Source: Romeriopsis sp046049545
GTDB taxonomy: Bacteria > Cyanobacteriota > Cyanobacteriia > Leptolyngbyales > Leptolyngbyaceae
Direction of reading: 5' to 3'
DNA: 53,796 bases
Assembly (NCBI GenBank): GCA_046049545.1
Contig: JBJORF010000020.1
Coordinates: forward strand, 1 to 53,796
The position numbers and the translations under genes are program-made. Of the stretch, positions 8,246 to 18,112 are shown piece after piece; positions within the stretch are counted from its first letter, which is position 1; each line of letters starts with the position of its first letter. The notes beneath the pieces are model-generated. The model searched no databases. It worked only from the letters and a program-made list of their open reading frames with translations, and was not told the DNA's origin.

Positions 8246-9487
8246 ATGGATCAAGAAATGACCGTTCTCACCAAGATGACCCACGATCTGCTGACCCTCA
8301 GTCAGCGGCGATCGACGGGTGAGTTGGTGATAACGCATAAAGAAGCGCCGTTTCCCCAGTGGCGGCTTTATTTTTATTTTGGCCGACTGGTCTATGCCGA
8401 AAGTGACAAGCATTCGGTGCGTCGATGGATGCGAGCCTTTCAAATCCATTGCCCTGAATGTATTCAATCCGGTTGGCTGTCCAAGGTGACAACCGATTGC
8501 GAACTCTGGGGCGCGGACATTTTGGAACAGGCTGTCCAGCAGAACCAAATTACAACCACCCAAGCCAAGGCGGTGATTCAAACCATCGTTCAGGAAGTGG
8601 TGTTTGGGTTTATTGGTTTGGTGCGGCTCGACAGCGAATGGAATCCGAATAAGGCGGTGCCCCAACAGGCGGCATTTTTGTCGATTTCGCAGGTGATTCA
8701 TGAGTCGCAGGTGCTGCGGGAGCAATGGCGCACATCGGGGTTTGATCAACTGCAAGCGCTGGTGCCGAATTTCTCGCCGGAGATGGTGCCGATGATTACG
8801 GAGCCAAAACGCTTGGCGATGGTGGTTCCTGCGGAGGCGGCGGTAAAACTGATTAAGTTGATGCAAGGACAGCGCACCTTCTGGGATGTGGCAGTGCGGA
8901 TGAAGCGGCCCTTGCCGGATGTATTGAAGTCGATTTTGCCGTTGATTCATCAAGGGCTAATCACCTTCAAAGAACTGCCGGATTTGAATAATCCCTTCCT
9001 CAAAGCGAAGGTGGCGGCTCCGAAACCCGAGCCGAAGCCGGTTGCAGCGGCGGCTGATTCGGGGCGCAAGGGCATGGTGGCTTGTATTGATGACAGTCCC
9101 ATGATCGGTGAACAAATCAAGGAAATTCTCCAACCCTTTGGTTACGAGGTAAAAATCATCACCAATCCACTCCAAGGGATCGCTACGTTGTTGCAGGAGA
9201 AGCCGGATTTGATTTTCTTGGATCTGGTGATGCCGAATACAAATGGCTACGAGCTTTGCACCTTCCTCCGCAAAACCTCCGCATTCCAAAATCTGCCGAT
9301 CGTGATTCTCACGGGGCACGATGGTGTGATTGACCGAATGCGGGCCAAGATGGCCGGGGCTTCTGACTTTATGTCGAAACCACCGGAAGGCATCAAGGTC
9401 TTGCAGATGGTCGAGAAGCATTTGGGCATGGGTTCAGAGGCATCTGATCCGACGGCCAGTGCGAATCCCAGTCTGTCGATCGCGTGA
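8246..9487 (+). CDS. pixG: PatA/PixG-like response regulator with N-terminal DUF4388
   Basis: PixG-type proteins are the output regulators at the head of cyanobacterial phototaxis operons and resemble PatA. The N-terminal part (STGELVITHKEAPFPQWRLY, then YFGRLVYAESD) is a PATAN/DUF4388-like region. The C-terminal 130 residues form a receiver with VACIDDSPM, the phospho-acceptor Asp in IFLDLVMPN, and the Lys in FMSKPPE, so it should be phosphorylatable. I chose the ATG at 8246 because AAGG precedes it; the frame is open from a GTG at 8192. The gene is followed by pixH, pixI, pixJ and pixL in the order known from Synechocystis tax1, so it likely receives phosphate from PixL. Confidence 0.88.
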   Translation: MDQEMTVLTKMTHDLLTLSQRRSTGELVITHKEAPFPQWRLYFYFGRLVYAESDKHSVRRWMRAFQIHCPECIQSGWLSKVTTDCELWGADILEQAVQQNQITTTQAKAVIQTIVQEVVFGFIGLVRLDSEWNPNKAVPQQAAFLSISQVIHESQVLREQWRTSGFDQLQALVPNFSPEMVPMITEPKRLAMVVPAEAAVKLIKLMQGQRTFWDVAVRMKRPLPDVLKSILPLIHQGLITFKELPDLNNPFLKAKVAAPKPEPKPVAAAADSGRKGMVACIDDSPMIGEQIKEILQPFGYEVKIITNPLQGIATLLQEKPDLIFLDLVMPNTNGYELCTFLRKTSAFQNLPIVILTGHDGVIDRMRAKMAGASDFMSKPPEGIKVLQMVEKHLGMGSEASDPTASANPSLSIA

Positions 9488-9525
9488 GGTGAGATTGATG
9501 CGATGACGGATGTGAGGTGTGCAAT

Positions 9526-9574
9526 GTAAGGCGAACAGCCCGGTAAGGCGAACAGCCCGGTAAGGCGAACAGCC
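9526..9574 (+). repeat. 17-bp tandem repeat between pixG and pixH
   Basis: The unit taaggcgaacagcccgg occurs almost three times in a row (9527-9543, 9544-9560, 9561-9574 partial). It lies in the 144-base gap between pixG and pixH. No open frame uses it; it may form RNA structure or be slippage-generated. Confidence 0.9.
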
Positions 9575-9631
9575 GCGAACAACGGTTCTGATGATTGGTT
9601 TACGTTCCATGTTCTTGAAGGAGCTCTTGAG

Positions 9632-9994
9632 ATGAAAACGATTCTGGTGGTAGAAGATACCGCTTCCCAAGCCCAAATTATTACGGGGACGCTGAATAAT
9701 GCAGGGTTTACGACGATTTTGGCGGGTAGCAGTGAAGAAGCGCGCACGACGATCGAAAAGCAGCGGCCCGATGCGATCGTGATGGATGTGGTATTGCCGG
9801 GTGCGAGCGGTTTCGAACTTTGTCGCGAATTGAAGGATAACCCTTCAACCAAAGACATTCCGGTGGTGCTGTGCTCGACCAAAGACAGCGAAATGGATAA
9901 ATTCTGGGGCATGAAGCAAGGCGCTTCTTCCTATATTACCAAGCCGATCGATGCAACTGCCTTGCTGAAAGCGGTGCAGGCGTTAGTCGCTTAA
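9632..9994 (+). CDS. pixH: CheY-like response regulator PixH
   Basis: A single-domain receiver of 120 residues. The acidic pair is in VVEDTAS, the phospho-acceptor Asp in IVMDVVLPG, the Thr/Ser switch in VVLCSTKD and the conserved Lys in ITKPIDA. A strong AAGGAG lies before the ATG. In the pix/pil chemotaxis-like systems PixH/PilH acts as a diffusible or phosphate-sink receiver for the CheA-like kinase. It lies between pixG and pixI and is surely part of the same transcription unit. Confidence 0.93.
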   Translation: MKTILVVEDTASQAQIITGTLNNAGFTTILAGSSEEARTTIEKQRPDAIVMDVVLPGASGFELCRELKDNPSTKDIPVVLCSTKDSEMDKFWGMKQGASSYITKPIDATALLKAVQALVA

Positions 9995-10017
9995 TTTACC
10001 TAACGGGATCGTTTTCT

Positions 10018-10533
10018 ATGACTACTACCTTGTTTCCCCATTCGACGGCAGAGCGATTGCATGAGCAGTCACGGCGTTACCTCAGTGTGTTTTTGCCGGG
10101 GAATCACCAGGCCCTGTTGCCGACGGACAGTTTGATCGAGGTGCTCACCTTTGCCCCGATCCAAATTATTCCGATTCCAGATACGCCCGCTCAGGTGATG
10201 GGCGTTTGTAACTGGCGGGGGGAAGTTCTGTGGCTGGTTGATGCAGGGCATTTGCTTACACCGACCCCGTCGTTTCGCGAGACCAACTATCAAACCAAGT
10301 TCAATGTGGTCGTGCTGAAACAGCAAAATCGGGCTTTGGGGCTGGTGGTCGAACGGGTGGGGAACATGATTTGGTGTCATCCCAGCGATATTCAGGCGGT
10401 CCCGTTGGCCCGCCCGGATCAAGTCCTCGATAACATGGCCACGCGCTGTTTGGCGGGAAGCTGGCAGGATACGACGGGGGAGGCGTTGCTCGTGATGGAT
10501 GCATCAGCAATTTTAGATCTGTTTTCGGAATAG
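10018..10533 (+). CDS. pixI: CheW-like adaptor PixI
   Basis: A 171-residue CheW-domain protein that would couple the receptor PixJ to the kinase PixL at the cytoplasmic membrane. The characteristic CheW features are FLPGNHQALLPTDSLIEVLT, MGVCNWRGEVLWLVDAGHLL and a second beta-barrel half ending VMDASAILDLF. It follows pixH by 23 bases. No transmembrane segment is present. Length is normal for the family. Confidence 0.92.
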   Translation: MTTTLFPHSTAERLHEQSRRYLSVFLPGNHQALLPTDSLIEVLTFAPIQIIPIPDTPAQVMGVCNWRGEVLWLVDAGHLLTPTPSFRETNYQTKFNVVVLKQQNRALGLVVERVGNMIWCHPSDIQAVPLARPDQVLDNMATRCLAGSWQDTTGEALLVMDASAILDLFSE

Positions 10534-10669
10534 ATTTTGGGCTTGATTGCGCCCGTTTAATTGACTCGCTTGATTTGCTGACTTGTTTGACTCACTTTTT
10601 GGTTTGCTTTCGATTTCATTCTCGGCTCACACATATTCCTGAATCCTGTCACGTAAAGGTGTAAGTACC

Positions 10670-13600
10670 ATGCTCACAAACTCTGAACTCCCCAATTTGA
10701 CGACAAACTCGACGGACCTGTCGCGAGCATCCAAAGTCAAAGGCTTCTCGAAATTTAATCTCCGCACCAAAGCCACCCTCGTCGCGATCGCCGTTGGTAC
10801 CCTGCCCGTATTGGCGATTGGCGGCTTGGCGAACTTGTCCGCGAGTCGCAGCTTGACGGAATCGGCGGTGGCGGAGCAGCGAAATCTGTCCGTGGAATTG
10901 GCGGATAAGGTGGCCCGCTTCATGTTCGAGCGCTATGGGGATATTCAGGTGTTGGCCAACTTGCCGATTATGGCGAATCCGACGGTAAAGCAAGTTGTTG
11001 ATGAAGAAACGAAGCGCAAAGTATTGACCAACTATTCCGAGATTTATGGGATTTACGATAGTATCGCCTTCTATGATTTAGAAGGTCGAGTGGTGCATTT
11101 CTCGAAAGCTCAAACAGAAGTGAGCATTCGCGATGATGCGGATTTCCAAAAAGCCCTGCAAAGTGAGCAGCCTGTTATCAGTGAACCGCAGCAATCGAAA
11201 ATCACGAATGAGTCTGTGGTCTATAGTTTCATGGTCGTGAAGGAAGTGGGCACGGGGCGCGCGATCGGGGTGATGCGATCGCGGATGCCCGTGAAGCACT
11301 TGGAAACCTTGGTTTCGAGCTACGCGGAAAAAGGTGAATATCATTTGTTTGATCAATCGGGTAAGTTCTTCCTGGCGCAGGAAAAAGAGCAGCTGGGTCG
11401 GGAAGCCGCTGCGGATTTCCCAGAACTGGCAAGTCAAATTCAGACCAAACAGGTTGGCGCGGGTTTGGTCACGGACAAAATTGATGGTCAAGCGCAGGTT
11501 GCGGGCCATGCACCCTTGCAATCGGTGAACGGGATTCCGGCCCTGCCTTGGGCGGCAGTACAGGCGGTTGACCAAAGTAAGGCCCTTGCCGCTGGACAGA
11601 AGTTGCTGTTCACGATTCTCTTGGGTACGGCGGGCACCGCCGTTTTGGTGACAGCCTTGGCGATTTATTTGGCAAATCGGGCGACCAAGCCAATTACGGA
11701 CGCAGCGGATGCGGTGGCAAAAATTGGTCGAGGCCAGTTGAATGCGCGTTTGACCGTGACGAGTCAGGATGAGCTGGGAATGCTGTCTCAGAACATTAAT
11801 CAAATGGCGGGTCAGCTCCAAGGGTTGCTGAGTGTGCAGGAACGGGCTGCTGCCCGATCGCAGGAATTTGCCGGGGCAATTGCCATCCTGCGACAGCAGA
11901 CAGATGTCAAAGCGATTCTTGATTCAGCTGTGAATCAGGCGCGGGAAATTCTCGATGTCGATCGGGTGGTGATCTATCGGTTTAATGCGAATTGGACGGG
12001 GTTTGTTGAAGCAGAATCGGTGCTGCCAGGTTTCCCAAAGGCATTAAATGATCAAATTGAAGATGCTTGTATTCCCCAAAGTTTGATTGATGCTTACACG
12101 ACTGGGCGCATTGTGCCGACGGATGATGTGTTGAACGCTGGGTTCCATCCGGAGCATGTGGAACTGATGCATCGCTTGAGCATCAAGTCGAACTTAGTTA
12201 CCCCGATCGTCAAGGCGGGTGAACTGTATGGTCTCTTTGTTGCGCACCATTGTGCTGCACCGCATCGTTGGGAGCAAGGCGAAATCGAAGCCATGGGGCA
12301 ATTCGCGAACCAAATTGGTCTGGCCCTGGAACAGGCGGAGCAAGCAGAACGGCAGATGATGCGGACTCAGATGGCATCCTCCTTGAACGAGATTGTCGGG
12401 GATCTGCGGCAAGCGGTTGATCGCCAACCGATGCTCCAAACGACAGTTGATCAATTACGGGATGTGCTGAAGGCGGATCGAGTTGTCGCTTACTTCTTCA
12501 CCAGCAGCTACGGCCAAGGAGTGATTGAGGCGGAAGCCGTGAGCTTGCCAGCGCTGTCCATCCTCGGCCAAGAAATCGAAGATGGCTGCACCACCGATAT
12601 TGAAACCCGTTACCAAAACGGGACAGCGCGGGTGATGAATGACATCTACGCCGAACCGATCAGTGACTGCCATCGATCGATGCTGGAGTCTTTCAAGATT
12701 CGTGCTAGCGTTGTCGCACCGATTCTCCAGAGTAATAAGCTGGTTGGATTACTTTGTGTGCACCAATCGCAATCCGATCGCGCTTGGAAAGCGGAGGAAG
12801 TGAACTTAATTCAGCAATTGTCGCTGCAATTGGGTTTGGCTTTGGAACAAGCTTATTTGCTGGAATACACCGAATCCGCCCGTCAAGAAGCCCGATCGGA
12901 AGCCGATGAACGGGCCGCGAAACAGAAAGCCGAGAAGGAATTTCTGCAAAAGCGGGCGTTGGAACTGCTGATGGAGGTAGATCCGATTAGTAACGGGGAC
13001 TTGACGATTCGGGCGACGGTGACTCCGGATGAATTAGGCACGATCGCGGATTCTTATAATGCCATTGTGGGTTCCCTCAGACAGATTGTATCGGATGTAC
13101 AAGTTGCTTCCACTTCGGTGGCAGAAACCGCCTCGGACAACGAATCGGCGGTCTCCGCGCTCTCCGAAGAATCGAAGCGACAGTTGACCTCGATGCAACA
13201 GGCCCTCATTCGCCTTGAATCGATGATGGAATCGATCGAAGGGGTCTCGGCCCGCGCCGTTCAAGCGGAACAAAATGTCCGGTTAGCAGCGGAAACGCTG
13301 CAAGCAGGTGATGATGCGATGAACCGCACGGTATCGGGTATTTCCGCGATTCGTGAAACGGTGGCCGAAACCTCGAAGAAAGTTAAACGTCTCGGTGAAG
13401 CATCGCAGAAGATTTCCAAGGTGGTCAGTCTGATTGGTGACTTCGCCGCTCAGACCAACTTGCTTGCACTGAATGCGGCCATTGAAGCATCCCGGGCGGG
13501 GGAAGAAGGACGCGGTTTCGCGGTGGTTGCCGAAGAAGTCCGATCGCTCGCCCAGCAGTCCGCAACCGCAACAGCGGAAATTGAACAGCTGGTGGAAGAA

Positions 13601-13930
13601 ATCCAGGGCCAGACCAGTGCGGTATCTGCCGCGATGGAAGCCGGGACAGAGCAGGTTGTGGTCGGGACGCAATTGGTGGAAGAAACCCGCGAAAAGCTAG
13701 GCCAAATTAACCAAGTGAGTCAACAGATTAATGATCTGGTGAAAGAGATTGCGGTGGCGGCGGCCAGCCAGGCGGAAACTTCGGTGGAAGTGACCTCAAC
13801 CATGCGTCAGGTCGCTGATACGGTGACCACCACTTCGGAGCAATCCGAACAAGTGGCAGAATCGTTTAGCCGCTTGCTGCAAGTTGCTCAGGATCTCCAA
13901 GTGAGTGTGTCGCAGTTTAAGGTGCAGTAA
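10670..13930 (+). CDS. pixJ: Phototaxis receptor PixJ: Cache-like sensor, HAMP, two GAF domains, MCP signalling domain
   Basis: A 1086-residue membrane chemoreceptor. A first membrane helix lies near residues 37-58, an extracytoplasmic sensor region to about 300, a second helix near 312-335, then HAMP. GAF1 covers about 410-555 and GAF2 about 580-730; a coiled coil, a second HAMP-like part and the MCP hairpin (TNLLALNAAIEASRAGEEGR near 929-948) follow. GAF2 has the canonical bilin-attachment dipeptide Cys667-His668 and an upstream Cys640 in EDGC, at the position of the DXCF cysteine of PixJ-type cyanobacteriochromes. GAF1 has Glu495-His496 at the same place, so is probably unpigmented. The role is photoreception for the PixL kinase; the light colour sensed cannot be read from sequence. 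Confidence 0.9.
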   Translation: MLTNSELPNLTTNSTDLSRASKVKGFSKFNLRTKATLVAIAVGTLPVLAIGGLANLSASRSLTESAVAEQRNLSVELADKVARFMFERYGDIQVLANLPIMANPTVKQVVDEETKRKVLTNYSEIYGIYDSIAFYDLEGRVVHFSKAQTEVSIRDDADFQKALQSEQPVISEPQQSKITNESVVYSFMVVKEVGTGRAIGVMRSRMPVKHLETLVSSYAEKGEYHLFDQSGKFFLAQEKEQLGREAAADFPELASQIQTKQVGAGLVTDKIDGQAQVAGHAPLQSVNGIPALPWAAVQAVDQSKALAAGQKLLFTILLGTAGTAVLVTALAIYLANRATKPITDAADAVAKIGRGQLNARLTVTSQDELGMLSQNINQMAGQLQGLLSVQERAAARSQEFAGAIAILRQQTDVKAILDSAVNQAREILDVDRVVIYRFNANWTGFVEAESVLPGFPKALNDQIEDACIPQSLIDAYTTGRIVPTDDVLNAGFHPEHVELMHRLSIKSNLVTPIVKAGELYGLFVAHHCAAPHRWEQGEIEAMGQFANQIGLALEQAEQAERQMMRTQMASSLNEIVGDLRQAVDRQPMLQTTVDQLRDVLKADRVVAYFFTSSYGQGVIEAEAVSLPALSILGQEIEDGCTTDIETRYQNGTARVMNDIYAEPISDCHRSMLESFKIRASVVAPILQSNKLVGLLCVHQSQSDRAWKAEEVNLIQQLSLQLGLALEQAYLLEYTESARQEARSEADERAAKQKAEKEFLQKRALELLMEVDPISNGDLTIRATVTPDELGTIADSYNAIVGSLRQIVSDVQVASTSVAETASDNESAVSALSEESKRQLTSMQQALIRLESMMESIEGVSARAVQAEQNVRLAAETLQAGDDAMNRTVSGISAIRETVAETSKKVKRLGEASQKISKVVSLIGDFAAQTNLLALNAAIEASRAGEEGRGFAVVAEEVRSLAQQSATATAEIEQLVEEIQGQTSAVSAAMEAGTEQVVVGTQLVEETREKLGQINQVSQQINDLVKEIAVAAASQAETSVEVTSTMRQVADTVTTTSEQSEQVAESFSRLLQVAQDLQVSVSQFKVQ

Positions 13931-13935
13931 GTGCT

Positions 13936-13966
13936 AGCGGGCGATTGGCTTAGCCGAACGCCCGCT
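13936..13966 (+). other. Stem-loop between pixJ and pixL
   Basis: Perfect 8-bp inverted repeat AGCGGGCG / CGCCCGCT with a 15-base loop, five bases after the pixJ stop codon. There is no T-run after it, so it is more likely an mRNA processing or stabilising hairpin than a terminator. Confidence 0.5.
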
Positions 13967-14076
13967 TCCGTCGTCGATGTTTTCAGTAATGTCTTCAGTG
14001 TTTTGATTCCTGTTGATTGATGCATTTCCTGCAATGCAATGCCAGTGAGACCTCTCATCTATCCTCCCCAATCGCT

Positions 14077-17000
14077 ATGATGATTGATTCGGACATCCGC
14101 GACCAAGCCTATCAATTTTTTATTGAAGAGTCGATCGAGTTTTTACAAATGCTCGAAGATGGTCTGCTGGACTTGCAGCAAAATCATGACACGCCACATA
14201 TCCATGCGATCATGCGGGCGGCGCACTCGATCAAAGGGGGGGCGGCGAGCGTGGGACTGGAAGCGATTAAAAAAATCGCGCACCAGATGGAAGATGTCCT
14301 GCGGGCCTTATATAAAGACACCGTCGTCATTGACGCAGAGCTGGAAGAGCTGCTGCTGCAAGCCTTTGACTGTTTGCGCACGCCGTTGATGCAGGAAATT
14401 CAAACGGGCAACAATGACGGGGAGCATTGGCTCGAACAGTCGGAAACAATTTTTGCTCAGTTGGTGGAGCATCTCGGAGATGCGATGTTTGGGGAAAGTG
14501 AGCTGCCGACCGCAGCGGAACTGGGCATCGATATTGTTATGGTAATTTTTAGTGGGGACGTGCAAGAGGGTTTGCAGCGTTTGGAAACGGTGCTTGCCGA
14601 CGCGGATCATCCTGAAATTGCTGGAGAATTGCGCGCTCAATCGCAAGTCTTTCTCGGAGTCGGTGAATTGGTCAATTTGCCGGGATTTGTGGCGATCGCT
14701 CATGCGGCGGAAGCGGCGATCGAAGCCCATCCGGAGGAAGCAAGAGTAATCACGGAAATTGCCCTACGTGATTTTCAGGCGGGTCAGCAGTTGGTGCTGG
14801 CGGGCGATCGGGCCCAAGGTGGGCAACCCAGTGCGGAACTGTTAGCCTGGAGTCAAGGCGATGCGGGGCCAATGTCATCGGTGCTGGCGGCGGTTATGCC
14901 GATCGTGGCAGCGGACGATAGCGCAGATATCTTTGCCATGATGGCAGCGGACGTGCCGGATGAATTGGATGAGGCCTTAGCGTTTGATGATGCTTTGGCG
15001 TTTGGCGATGCTTTAGCGTTTGGCAATGCGTTGACATTGGGTGATGCGTTGACATTGGGTGATGCGTTGGCATTTGATGATGAATTTGATGCGGTCGTGG
15101 ACTTGGCGGTACCTTCTAGCTTGACGGAAGCCTTAGCGTCGGATGCGATCGTTGTGGATGAAGCAGGTGATGCGGCGGTTAGCCAAGACTTTTGGAATGC
15201 TGTTGCTGACGGTGCGGATGCCGTTGATGAAGACAGTTTCCCCTTTGATGCGTTTGATAGTTTAGTGTTTGATATTGGGACAGCGGATCAGCCGCAACTG
15301 ACCAATGATCAAGATTTTCTACCGGATAACTGTTCCCCAGATGCCCCCGCCGTCGCGGCGGAGCCAGTGTTCGCGGCAACCATTTCCTTGGGCGATGTTG
15401 CGTTTGAAGACGAAGTTGCTGATGAAGATGAAGTTGCTGATGAAGACGAAGTTGCTGATGCGGCGATTGCTGTGCCTGAGGCATTCTTCGATCGGTTCTC
15501 TACGGCGGATGATCCAATTCCTGAAGTATCGATGCTTGACACCTTTGGGGCGTTGACGATCGATGACTTGGGCGAAGCGCCAGCGTTTTCAGCGGAACCG
15601 ATCGAAGCATCGGTTGATGCGACGATCATCGAAGCGCGATCGCGCAGTACCGAAATCCATCAGATCCAGCAGTCGGACACCATCATCGAAAGCTGGAGCC
15701 AGTCAGAAACGGCACCTGCTGATCTTGGGGGTCTCAGTGATCTGATGGCCGACTGGTCGAGTGATGAGGATGACGCTTGGCCGCTGGATTTGAGTTTGGC
15801 AGCCTCGGAAGTCGGACCGATCGATGTGCCGCTGCTGGAATTGGCGGTTGAACCTGCGGTCGAGTCGGAGATGGAGCCGATTGCCGAATCCGTTATCGAA
15901 TCTGTTGTTGCATCCATCGTCGAATCTGATGTTGAACTTGCGGCGCAACCAGCAGTTGACGAATTGGCAGTTGAACCAACGGTGCGGCCAGTTGTTAAGG
16001 AACAACTCGTGGCCACGGTTTCGATCGATTTGACCCAAGCGCCCGCCGCACCCGTCAAAGCGGCAGCGAAAAAAGCGGCGGCTACTGCTGATGATGCCCC
16101 CGTTCTATCTAATGCCATTCGGGTGGATTTAAGTCGCCTCGATCGGTTGAATAACTTGGTTGGGGAAATGGTCAGCCAAGAGAATAGTGCCTTGCTACAA
16201 AATCAGCAGCTCACGGAAATTCTCAACACGCTCCTTCAGCGAGTCGGTCGCTTTGACCAATTGACAAGAGAATTGCGAACCTACGTGGATGGGAGCCAAA
16301 CCGCACGCAGCCAGCTCTCTCAGACTCAAACGATCATGTCGGCAGAAGCGCAATCGACGTTGGTTTCGGAATTTGATCCATTGCAGATGGATAACTACAG
16401 CGATCTATCATTGCTGATGCAAGAGACGATCGATGAGATTGCCCAAATCGGTGAAGGAATGCGGGACATGACCTTGCTCACCCGCAACGCCCAGCAAACC
16501 CAGCGCCACAAGCAACAAACCCTACGCGAAGTGCGAAATGACTTACTCTGGGCGCGGATGTTGCCGATCGGCGATATTTTGCAGCGCTTCCCTCGGATGA
16601 TTCGTGATATGTGCCGCAAGCACAGTAAATCCGTCGCCGTGAAATTATCGGGAACGGCAACGCTGGTGGACAAGAGTATGCTGGAGCGACTCTACGATCC
16701 CTTGGTGCATTTGGTGCGGAATGCCTTTGATCACGGGATTGAGACCATTGAACAGCGCACTGAATTGGGCAAACCGGCTGAGGCGACGATCGACATTCGG
16801 GCCTATCACCGAGGCAGTCAAATTTATATCGAAGTTGCCGATGATGGGCGTGGGATTGACACTGAGCGTGTGTTAAAGAAAGCGATCGGCAAGAATTTAA
16901 TTACGGCGGAAGCAGCAGCACAGTTGGATACCGAAGGAATTTATGAACTGCTATTTTCCCCTGGTTTTTCGACGGTGGATATCGTCAGTGAACTGTCGGG

Positions 17001-18042
17001 CCGTGGGGTTGGCCTTGATACGGTACGATCGCAAATTAAATTGCTCAAAGGTAATCTCAGCATTGTCTCTGAGCCTGGTAAGGGCACAACTTTTACCTTG
17101 CGTCTGCCGTTGACGTTGACGATTACCAAACTGCTGGTCTTTAGTATTGGCGATCGCTTGATGTCGGTACCTGTCGATAGCTTGCGGGCGATCGTTGCGG
17201 CTCCCGTCGAGCAGATTCAAACCCTGAAAAACGGCCAGTTCTACCATTGGCAGGAAGAATTTATTCCGATTTATCCGCAGTCAATTTTCGCGCAGCATTA
17301 TGCGCTGAATCACCAGGCCCAAGAGCAACCCCATGCCCTGACCTTGCCGACCAAAGGTAAAGTGCCCTTGCTGATGTTGGCCGGGGAAAATCAAACGGTG
17401 GCCCTCCCCGTTGAAACAATCCTGTACGAGCGGGAACTGGCGATTAAACCGTTTAGCAATACGGTCATGCCGCCGCCTTATCTCTATGGTTGTACGCTAC
17501 TTGGAGATGGTTCATTGGTACCCGTACTCGATGCCCAAATCTTGATCACCGCGAAGCAAACGGAAATTGTCACCCGCCGCATTGATCTCGAACCGCCTGC
17601 GCCCGTGGTTGACGTTATGAATGCCACAATTTTGGTGGTGGATGATTCATTGACGACGCGACAAACGCTGTCGGCAGTCTTGCAGAAAGCGGGCTATCGT
17701 GTGCTGCAAGCGAAGGATGGACGAGAGGGGGTGGAGCAGTTGGCCCAGCATCCAGAAATTCAAGCCGTATTCTGTGACATTGAAATGCCTCGGATGAATG
17801 GCTTCGAATTTCTTAATTCCTGTCGTCAGGAATATTCAAAGGCACTACTTCCCGTGACGATGCTCTCATCGCGCAGTAATGAAAAACATCGTCAGGTCGC
17901 TCGCTACATGGGTGCAAATGAATATTTAACCAAGCCCTTCCTAGAACCGGAGCTGTTGGCGGTGCTAAATCAGCTGCTACTGGATCGTGCGGCGGCGCTC
18001 ATTGAGACGAGTACCCGATCGACTGCTCCCGCATTGGTATAA
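14077..18042 (+). CDS. pixL: Hybrid CheA-type histidine kinase PixL with C-terminal receiver
   Basis: A 1321-residue hybrid kinase of the pix/pil chemotaxis type. The order is: an N-terminal Hpt domain with phospho-accepting His50 (AAHSIKGGAAS); a long acidic, Ala/Asp/Glu-rich low-complexity linker coded by about 14.9-16.1 kb with tandem motifs (DALAFGD, ADEDEV); a CheA dimerisation helix (LSRLDRLNNLVGEMV); HATPase with the N box HLVRNAFDHG, G1 VADDGRGID and G2 GRGVGLDTV; a CheW-like domain; and a receiver (ILVVDDSLTTRQ, FCDIEMPRMNG, YLTKPF). All key kinase residues are present. I start at MMIDSDIRDQ; an open frame runs upstream to 14017. It should phosphorylate PixG/PixH. Confidence 0.92.
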   Translation: MMIDSDIRDQAYQFFIEESIEFLQMLEDGLLDLQQNHDTPHIHAIMRAAHSIKGGAASVGLEAIKKIAHQMEDVLRALYKDTVVIDAELEELLLQAFDCLRTPLMQEIQTGNNDGEHWLEQSETIFAQLVEHLGDAMFGESELPTAAELGIDIVMVIFSGDVQEGLQRLETVLADADHPEIAGELRAQSQVFLGVGELVNLPGFVAIAHAAEAAIEAHPEEARVITEIALRDFQAGQQLVLAGDRAQGGQPSAELLAWSQGDAGPMSSVLAAVMPIVAADDSADIFAMMAADVPDELDEALAFDDALAFGDALAFGNALTLGDALTLGDALAFDDEFDAVVDLAVPSSLTEALASDAIVVDEAGDAAVSQDFWNAVADGADAVDEDSFPFDAFDSLVFDIGTADQPQLTNDQDFLPDNCSPDAPAVAAEPVFAATISLGDVAFEDEVADEDEVADEDEVADAAIAVPEAFFDRFSTADDPIPEVSMLDTFGALTIDDLGEAPAFSAEPIEASVDATIIEARSRSTEIHQIQQSDTIIESWSQSETAPADLGGLSDLMADWSSDEDDAWPLDLSLAASEVGPIDVPLLELAVEPAVESEMEPIAESVIESVVASIVESDVELAAQPAVDELAVEPTVRPVVKEQLVATVSIDLTQAPAAPVKAAAKKAAATADDAPVLSNAIRVDLSRLDRLNNLVGEMVSQENSALLQNQQLTEILNTLLQRVGRFDQLTRELRTYVDGSQTARSQLSQTQTIMSAEAQSTLVSEFDPLQMDNYSDLSLLMQETIDEIAQIGEGMRDMTLLTRNAQQTQRHKQQTLREVRNDLLWARMLPIGDILQRFPRMIRDMCRKHSKSVAVKLSGTATLVDKSMLERLYDPLVHLVRNAFDHGIETIEQRTELGKPAEATIDIRAYHRGSQIYIEVADDGRGIDTERVLKKAIGKNLITAEAAAQLDTEGIYELLFSPGFSTVDIVSELSGRGVGLDTVRSQIKLLKGNLSIVSEPGKGTTFTLRLPLTLTITKLLVFSIGDRLMSVPVDSLRAIVAAPVEQIQTLKNGQFYHWQEEFIPIYPQSIFAQHYALNHQAQEQPHALTLPTKGKVPLLMLAGENQTVALPVETILYERELAIKPFSNTVMPPPYLYGCTLLGDGSLVPVLDAQILITAKQTEIVTRRIDLEPPAPVVDVMNATILVVDDSLTTRQTLSAVLQKAGYRVLQAKDGREGVEQLAQHPEIQAVFCDIEMPRMNGFEFLNSCRQEYSKALLPVTMLSSRSNEKHRQVARYMGANEYLTKPFLEPELLAVLNQLLLDRAAALIETSTRSTAPALV
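14980..15480 (+). repeat. Tandem repeats coding the acidic linker of PixL
   Basis: Two in-frame repeat blocks lie inside pixL: a run of 21/24-base units coding DALAFGD/DALTLGD (about 14985-15075) and three copies of a 15-base unit coding ADEDEV-type residues (about 15412-15460). They make an acidic, probably disordered linker. Confidence 0.8.
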
Positions 18043-18112
18043 ACCCCGATTTAAATTCAATGATTTGAATTTAATGTTTAATTCCAGCCCAATTTCCTGT
18101 TGAGAATCTGCC

